Assembly (NCBI GenBank): GCA_015178975.1
Contig: WHVD01000023.1
Location: 186,001-250,000, forward strand
DNA length: 64,000 nt
Direction: 5' to 3'
Source: Hysterangium stoloniferum
Lineage: Eukaryota; Basidiomycota; Agaricomycetes; Hysterangiales; Hysterangiaceae
The translations under genes and the position numbers were made by a program. This document shows, in pieces, positions 57,001 through 64,000 of this stretch; position 1 is the first letter of the stretch; each line of letters starts with the position of its first letter. The notes under the pieces were generated by a model that was given only the letters and a program-made list of their open reading frames with translations, had not been told where the DNA came from and searched no databases.

Positions 57001-59747
57001 GTCAGCTGAAACACTGTGAATGACAAGGACCCACCGGACAGACAGCCGGTCTTATATAGGAGTCGGGAGACAGTTACCTTTTTCTAAAAAGCGACTCTTT
57101 ATGAAAAATGGTCCAAGACAGACGAGGTCTACTAAAAGTCTATGATTTCTCCCAAAAAGGCAGTCGTCCTTGTGACACAGCATCATGTGTGACGACAGTA
57201 ATCCAAACACTGCCTACCGCTCGCTCCACCGCTCCACAGCGATTCTTTTCGATGATGAATCTTATGGAATAGAGCGAGTTTAAGAGGAGGCAAGCCTCCA
57301 TTATTGTAGATGCAGCTTTAGTTTTGGAACTCCCTGTCTACAAACAGTCGCAACCATTTTGCATCGATTGATCGGGGAAATATAATCAGCGTATATCAGA
57401 AAATATTAGATTGGTGGTCAAACTAATTTTATTTTTCGGAATTTAGGCGCCTATGACTCATGTATCTTATAATGGCGCCCACATCCAATTTCTGTATTTC
57501 TGCTTGTGAATTCCGGGGTTCTCCTCAATTCGCAAGAACAGGCCTATCTATGACGACAGACCCAATAGGGTGTATTTGAGAAGTAATGGATTTAGCGGAA
57601 CTGAATCGTATCACTATAGTCTTGTGATCGATCCTGTCCGAATAACCTTTCCGTCTGTCCGAGTAAATGGCGGTGACTTGTTACAAACTGAGATGCTGCA
57701 AGACATGTCCGTCCTTATTTCCCCAGTAACCCGTTTATCAATCCGGCCAAGGATCCCTGGACGGTCTCCAGCTGCTCCTTACAGCTCGCAAATGTAAATC
57801 CTCAAGCCAACATTCAGGAATCAATCCAGTTTATTATTACGTAGCTGCAGGGGTGTTATCCCATCCGTGGGCTCATGAGGGGCAAGTTGTCAATTGGAAC
57901 CACAACAAATTGTGTACCAACGTGGTATAGCGATCGTGCATTTAAATCAAACATTAAAAAATATTAGAGTATTCGGTCTTAAATGAGCATATCACTCGAG
58001 GTTTTTTTCTGAAAATTCATCTAATTTCTTGTAAGAGACATGGTCTCTTGAAAATGCGTCCCGGAATAATGAATTAATTTTCGAGCTACAAATAGAATAT
58101 TTTTTCAAAAATTCCGGGGAAAACCCGACGAAAACATGGCTTACAATAATTTCGCGGGCGTCTGACAATTTATAGTCTTGTTCAGCTATTCTACCGTTCC
58201 TCACCTAGCCTTTATTGAAAAGCTTCGTGTCTTTCAAACCGTGTCCGTTGCAATTCCCACAAGTTGCTCGTAAATCGGGTTTTTGCTGTGAAATATCGTT
58301 TCAATTTGAATCACCGATACAACCGCATTTAATACGAGCCAATGGAACCACAACTTGTAGCCAGCTACTTATAACTTAATCAAGCTGGTTTTGAATCTTT
58401 GTTCCGGTCGTGTGCTTCGGAATATGCCCTCCCGCGCCAATCGCGAATAAATGTTATTCTGGGTATCGCCACATCCATTGTCTCAAGTGTATGTTCCTAT
58501 TTGGGCGACAAGCCACCTGCCGTCGCAGATTTACAACTTCCCCCCTCCCCTCCGCTGCTCAATAGAATCAAGGACGCTTGCTACATATAGTTGAACAACA
58601 TGTGAGATAAAACTGGACACTTTGGATAATATTGCCTTATGAGGGAGTAGGATGAAAGGGAGAAAACTCACAAAAGACGGCAAATTTGGTCAATCCACCC
58701 GCAACTCTTTGTAATGATCAGGAATTTTGGAACACTGTGTCAACATATGGGTTATCTGGGACCCTGCCATGTAGGCGACATTGCCTAACTACCACACACT
58801 GTCTCGAATGGCTGGGATTGTTATTTATGCTTGTTGATTCCGCTGTACATATACTCAGTTTCATTCCGATCATGTCACAAAATCAGGAACAGTTGCGATA
58901 TATAGTAAAACACATGTTTGGATAAAATTGGCGTAAGGGAAGTGGGGTGAAAGAGGAAAAGTTCACAAAACAACGGATTCGGACAATCAACTCGCAATCC
59001 TTGAGAGGGTTAAGACTTTTGGAACATTGTAATAAATATATGGGGGGGCTATCCGGCATTTTGCTGTCTAGGCGAGACTGCCATGTCTGGTGCTGGCACA
59101 CTTTGTTTCGATGGGAGGCCCGGGGCCGACGGCCGAAACCGGTTCAACGGGACGTCTTATCTATATTTATTCCACCTTCACTGGATCCTCCCGATTTGCG
59201 CAAACGGCGTTATTTCGAAATGACCGTCAGGAGGAGTTAAGCCTTCCCTCAGTGACTGTCTCCGCCGTCGAAGCATGGCTGCAGGGAACATATATGGCTT
59301 TAGTTTCCGCAGATATGCTCGAGCTAGACCTGAGGTTTCCTGCGCTGGCAAAGAAGGCCGCTTTCCGGACCTGCATCGCCACTCCCAATTCTCCAAGCGG
59401 CATATCTATATGAATGAGACTCTGTCCGCTCTTATAAGATACGGTAGCGCCCCCTAGCCATGCTCTTGGATTGTCAAACTTCTCTGGCTCTTTGGACAGA
59501 GCGTTAACCGATATGCATTGGGTTGAGGCAGCTACGACGAATCTAGATAGGTACACGTCCGCGATGCTCTACTAGCACTTTTCATGCAAGTGGATAATAT
59601 TATCTGTGCATATCGGGTACTGAAGTAATACACCAGGCGAAAATTGCAGAGGGGACCAACGTAAACTTAGTCAGTCTAGCAGTGAAGGCGTAGTCCAGGG
59701 CAAATGTAGCAATGTTAAGTAAAACTCGCCGTTTAGGCACCGTCCCA
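57001..59747. other. Intergenic region, 2.7 kb, without a recognised gene
   Basis: The frames are short and mutually overlapping. The best of them is a minus-strand frame at 59227-59556 (KFDNPRAWLGGATVSYKSGQ, then SLIHIDMPLGELGVAMQV), opposed by a plus-strand frame at 59090-59413; I recognise neither. The diverged tandem duplication at 58620-59085 lies here. The DUF89 promoter should be just above 57000. No transposon was identified. Confidence 0.4.
58620..59085 (+). repeat. Diverged tandem duplication, ~285-bp period
   Basis: Two copies share, in order: TTTGGATAA-ATTG, GGGAG-AGG-TGAAAG, CTCACAAAA, CAATC-ACCCGCAA, TTTTGGAACA and a TAGGCGA-ACTGCC-like end. The first copy spans about 58620-58785 and the second about 58908-59080. 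Identity is moderate, so it is old. No protein reading is conserved between the copies. Confidence 0.5.
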
Positions 59748-61559
59748 CTATATAGGCAGCCCCCACGTCCCATTTCCGGCGCGGTAAACCCGATCTTTTT
59801 TCTTTAACAACTCCAAGGTGTCCAAAATTGTATACTCTCCAACAAACTCCCACCGTGCATCTGTCCTGCTCAAATACGTTTGAATTTCCTCAGTCGTTGG
59901 ACCGAGAGACTGCCCTTTCTTGCGGCGCTTATTGTTGCGCATGATCGAATTGCGTATAGCTTCAAAGACCGGTTCCGTTAATATAGTAGGTGTGAGGGGT
60001 ATGTACGACTCCTCGCGGGCGGGGGGATCGGATAGCTCCCCAGAGTCATCTTCATCCACAGTAGATATGGTTGTGGATGATGTCAGATTGGAACGGTCCA
60101 TGCTTTGGCTTGACTTCGAGACTTTCCAAATTCCATGAGGGGCAGGTAATTGCCAGACTGGGGAATCGCCCTCGCAGATAATAATACTGCCTTCTTTCCG
60201 TAATTCTTTTAAGGCCCAGATATACAGTCTCTTTGTGATCCGACTTGTCGGATCCGCCGCAGGCACCGGGACATGCTTCGTGTCGATACGCATTTGGGAG
60301 GTTTCCTTTTGCTTCTTTCGTGCCTCCCTGATCCGAGCCTTCCGCTCAACCTTGACAACTGCGCACGCCATGTCGGCCAAGTCGGGTACACGCCGCAGAT
60401 AAGAAAGAGTGAAGCCTTTAAGAGGCTGAGCTGCAGAAGGTCGGGCCTTCCTTTTGTTTACCAACGGTCTGGGCGTTTCATCCGACACAATACGTCTGGG
60501 CTTCGGCGTGGCTGCATCGCCATTGGTATAATAAAGACGGCTTAAACGCTTCGTGGGGGATTCGTTGATAGACGTCTCATGGTCAGAAAATTCATCATCA
60601 GAGTCATGAATGGGAAAATGCGATGGATCAGATAATACATCCATATAATTCTTCAGATAGATCTTGAACGTGTTCGCAATGAGTTCTCGAGAACGCAGTC
60701 GGGAGGGATGACGAAGTCGTATGGGTGAATTGCCAGCGTCATTGACACTCGACGAGGAGGACCACTTCCCTATGCAAGATGCGGAAACACTGCTAGGGGT
60801 TGCATGGGCAGACAAGGCAGGGATTGGTTTCGCGGGAGTAGCTGGCCGTAATGGCAACGGAGGAATACTGAATGGCTGTGAATAGTATATCTGGTGTAAT
60901 CTTCCGACCGATATCCAATGTTCAGGCTCCTCACGAGCCAAACAAGAACCTGAATGACGGTAACTCAGTCGACCGAGTAGTCAAATATGCTGTTTAACAC
61001 ACAGATTTCCGTGGCATATATCTGGCGCGTCTCGCGCCAACTCTGCACCCTTCCAACAACGCGAACGGTTTGTCCGACCTCAAACTCCGGTTTGGGAAAC
61101 TGGAAAGCGGATGTCACCACGGCAGCTGGACTCTCTGTGGATTTCTTGGGTGGCGACGAATGCTGATCTATGCATTGTATGGCACTTGTGCCATCATCGA
61201 CTAGGCATATAATTATATATAGAAAGATATATTATTAAATAATGAATAACTTACCTATGTACACTGTACGCCTCTCATAAGCCGTCGCAGCTACGAGCAT
61301 CCCAACAAACTTGACAGTTCGACATGGAACAGTTCCAAGCCACCAGAAATTGGAGTCTAATAAACTTAGTTATTTAGGCGAGGAACATCAGCATTAAAAA
61401 TTGTCTACCTCCATGACTTTTGTGGGAGTCCTGTTTCATGGCAAACACATCACGAATAAAGCATTGTGCTACCGCATCCGCTCTAAGACACCATTGCCAT
61501 ATCTCTCTCCTATTAAGCCCTATATGTGTCGCTTCTGAAGTCTTCACCAAAGTCTGCAT
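59748..61559 (-). CDS. STN1: CST complex subunit STN1
   Basis: Four exons on the minus strand (61559-61409, 61356-61255, 61200-61003, 60949-59748) splice to 550 codons. The OB-fold spans about residues 25-165: IWQWCLRADAVAQCFIRDVF, FWWLGTVPCRTVKFVGMLVA, RRTVYIVDDGTSAIQC and VGQTVRVVGRVQSWRETRQI, the arrangement typical of Stn1/OBFC1. A low-complexity linker (about 180-370) leads to two probable winged-helix modules near the C-terminus (ITKRLYIWALKELRKEGSII; EFVGEYTILDTLELLKKKDR, ending NGTWGLPI). With Ten1 and Ctc1/Cdc13-like partners it caps telomeres and recruits DNA polymerase alpha for C-strand fill-in. It is divergent from rae1, with 291 bp between start codons. Confidence 0.88.
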
Positions 61560-61850
61560 GCCTCGAGCATCCTCGATCTACTGAACGGGTATTATGGAGC
61601 CTTACGTAACAGCGTTGTTCAAACTTTCAGACTCCACGCATCTTTCGCACGGGGCTTGTGATAAGAAGATTAGGGTGGCGGTGATCGCGCATTTATACCT
61701 CGATTATTGCCCGAAATACAGATGTATACTTATAGGAATGATATTTGAGAACTTTCCCCGAAGATAATGACGCACTTTGTTTGTGGGGTCACGTGCCGTG
61801 GATTTCTGATGACTCAGCGCTACTAGACGATCCACGTCCCTGTCCTATTG
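61560..61850. promoter_or_regulatory. Divergent promoter of STN1 and rae1, with CACGTG site
   Basis: Only 291 bp separate the start codons of STN1 (minus) and rae1 (plus). The palindrome CACGTG lies at 61790-61795, within GGGGTCACGTGCC, about 55 bp upstream of the rae1 ATG. It fits basic helix-loop-helix factors such as Cbf1. No obvious TATA box lies between. Shared regulation is an inference from the spacing. Confidence 0.5.
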
Positions 61851-63369
61851 ATGTCCATGTCCTTCTTTAGTGCTGCCTCATCTAGTATAGCCAATACATC
61901 TACACAGACAGCAGCTGTAAAGGATGTAGAAGTTTCAGACCCTCCACCCGACTCGATATCAAGCTTATCGTGGAGCCCTCAAGCAGATTTTCTTGCCGCT
62001 GGGAGCTGGGATGGTAATGTCAGAATCTATGAAATTGGAAGTGCTGGACAGTCTCAGGTATGCTGGGTTGCGTATGCACGTGAATAATGGTGATAAAATT
62101 TGAGACAGGGCAAGGCAATGTACGCTCACGAGGCACCTGTGTTGAGTGTTTGCTGGAGCAAGGCGCGCGTTTCACCGTATATAACTGAGTCATGAGCCAA
62201 TCTTGATCTTCAGGACGGTACAAAAGTTCTTTCTGGAGGAGCAGACAAAGCTGGTCGGATGTTTGACCTTCAATCAGGACAAGCCACTCAGATCGCAGGA
62301 CATGATGCTCCGATCAAAAGTGTGAAGTGGATTGATGCACAGGGTGGCATATTAGCAACGGGAAGCTGGGACAAGACCCTGAAAGTAAGAATCCTTGCAT
62401 CTTCTGATCCTTTTTTTGGTCTGGCTCACAAACAGAAAGTATTGGGATCTCCGCACCCCCAATCCCGTTATCACAGTCACTCTTCCCGAACGGTGTTATA
62501 CAATGGATGTAGCGTTTCCACTTTTGGTGGCTGGGTGTGCAGATAAGAAAATCAACATCTATAATTTGCAGGAGCCCAATAAGCTTTACCGAGTGGGTTT
62601 TCATGTTCCGCCAAGGGGCCTACACCTGTCTTAACATCACCGAACATTTGCAGACTATGGAGTCGAGTCTTAAAATGCAAACGCGAGTCATCTCATGTTT
62701 CCCTGCTGCGGATGGTTTTGCTATCGGTAGCGTGGAAGGCCGAGTGGCAATTACATATGTCGATGAGAAAAACAATGGGTGCGTGTTAGATTCAAAACAC
62801 TCATCAAGCCTGTGTGACATTTGACAAAAACTAGGTCACAAAACTTTTCCTTCAAATGCCACCGACGGGATCAACCGCCTCAAAGCAAGGATCACACCCA
62901 CGTCTTCGCAGTAAACGATATCAGGTACATTTATTCTTTATTGTCACGCCTAAAATTATGTGATGACGTTGTCTTAGTTTCCACCAACAACAAGGCACAT
63001 TTAGTACAGCGGGCGCCGATGGCACCATCAATTTCTGGGATAAAGACAGTAGAACACGGCTCAAGAGTAAGTACTTGTCATACTCCTCTTCCATTCAAGT
63101 GTCAATATAAGCTTGCAGCATTTGATCCTGCGCCTGGCCCCATTGCGTGTACTGCATTCAATCGATCCGGAACTATTTTCTCATATGCCGTTAGTTATGA
63201 CTGGAGCAAAGTCAGTGATTTTGTTGCATTGAGGGGAATATACCACTAACACCCCCCACTTTCAATTTGCGGCTATCAGGGCTACAGCGGCAATACGCCT
63301 GGGATGCCAAACAAGATCATGTTGCACGCCTGCAAGGACGAAGAGGTGAAGAAGAAGCCCAAAAAATAG
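61851..63369 (+). CDS. rae1: RAE1/Gle2 mRNA export factor (WD40)
   Basis: Nine exons (61851-62057, 62109-62162, 62214-62384, 62440-62592, 62654-62778, 62835-62924, 62978-63066, 63119-63210, 63280-63369) splice to 356 codons, close to the usual 346-370. It is a seven-blade WD40 propeller: [100 protein letters not shown] and [15 protein letters not shown] followed by NKIMLH, all Rae1 signatures. At nuclear pores it binds the GLEBS motif of Nup98-type proteins and aids mRNA export; it also has a mitotic role in some organisms. Intron 2 probably uses a GC donor; a GT donor 6 bp further would add two residues (AR). It is read divergently from STN1. Confidence 0.93.
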
Positions 63370-64000
63370 GCAAGTCTTTGTCTGTTGTCTGCCGTTTCTG
63401 GGCCAAGCTGTCGGCAGATGGATCGTGCATGAGGATCTGTCTGCCATCACTGTCATATTTCACACATACAGATTTTCACTCAATTTAACCATGTTGTAAA
63501 TTTTGTTTAATGACACCGCATGCACCAGTGTTCGTTACAACGCTCTGTGAGCGTTGATGTATACACGCATGCACAGGGGGATTGAAACCGAAACAGTTCA
63601 TTGAGTTCATCACACCGTCGGCTGAGTTGTCTTGTCTTGGCTATCGACTGCCATACAGATACAATGGTAAAATATGAAAACGCTGACCAACTTTCAAGCA
63701 CACGCAGGCATATCCGGATACGGTGTGGAGTAGCCGTTTGTTTAAGCTTGGTAAGTCAGAGTGCAAGAGCCTAAAATTTAACATTCTTTAATGGGGACAG
63801 TGTTAAGTTTTCGGTGAGGACCTTGATAGTTAACAATGAGTGATATTCGCGTTTGTCTAAGCTCTGTCAAACGTATAAGGAAAACTAGCTACGAGTCTTA
63901 ACTATTGATGAATCAGCTGACAAAGCTTTTAGTAGACTGCATTTCTGAGGGACCAACCTGCGCTCGAGCATGAAAAGATAGCAAAATATTTTAATCTCCT
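63370..64000. other. rae1 3' flank, no gene supported
   Basis: Only short frames occur, with no recognisable domain and no repeat that I can place. A gene that starts beyond the window cannot be excluded. Confidence 0.35.

Overview
This is a nuclear window from a filamentous fungus, most likely a basidiomycete of the Agaricomycetes. The evidence is the dense ~50-60 nt GT-AG (occasionally GC-AG) introns in genes for conserved eukaryotic proteins, and retrotransposon Gag/Pol of the Ty3 (chromovirus) type common in mushroom-forming fungi. I cannot name the species.

The window alternates between two repeat islands and two gene blocks. Repeat island 1 (1-~14.1 kb) holds a decayed Ty3-like element on the minus strand, several copies of an LTR family that starts TGTGA and ends TTCACA (family A), a Tc1/mariner element nested in another TIR element nested in an LTR, and a 5'-truncated LINE with a long target duplication. 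Gene block 1 (14.7-31.5 kb, all plus strand) holds a small secreted HsbA-like gene, a >10 kb neurofibromin/IRA-type RasGAP gene with many introns, and mcm6 preceded by two MluI cell-cycle boxes. Repeat island 2 (~32-53.95 kb) is a patchwork of LTR families A, C (TGTTACGACC...TTCTTAACA) and D (TGTTATGACCGG...), pieces of Ty3 and Ty1/copia Pol, a deletion derivative of a Tc1 element, two fold-back elements and four tandem-repeat arrays. Gene block 2 (54.8-63.4 kb) holds a DUF89/ARMT1-like gene (minus), STN1 (minus) and RAE1/GLE2 (plus); the last two share a 291-bp divergent promoter.

The cellular genes are housekeeping: Ras down-regulation, replicative helicase, telomere capping/replication (CST), mRNA export and metabolite damage control. 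The spliced models for mcm6 (956 aa), rae1 (356 aa), stn1 (550 aa) and the DUF89 gene (543 aa) were built by hand and each closes in frame with conserved motifs restored across junctions. I found no defence system, CRISPR array, secondary-metabolite cluster, tRNA or rRNA.

The most noteworthy observations are: four solo LTRs with perfect 5-bp target duplications; transposon reading frames interrupted by TGA stops explicable by C-to-T/G-to-A change; one CpG-rich LTR beside CpG-depleted relatives; the three-level transposon nest; a fold-back element in which only one arm carries a 25-bp amplification; and GC-AG introns in the DUF89 and rae1 genes. Nothing here convincingly amounts to an undescribed system.
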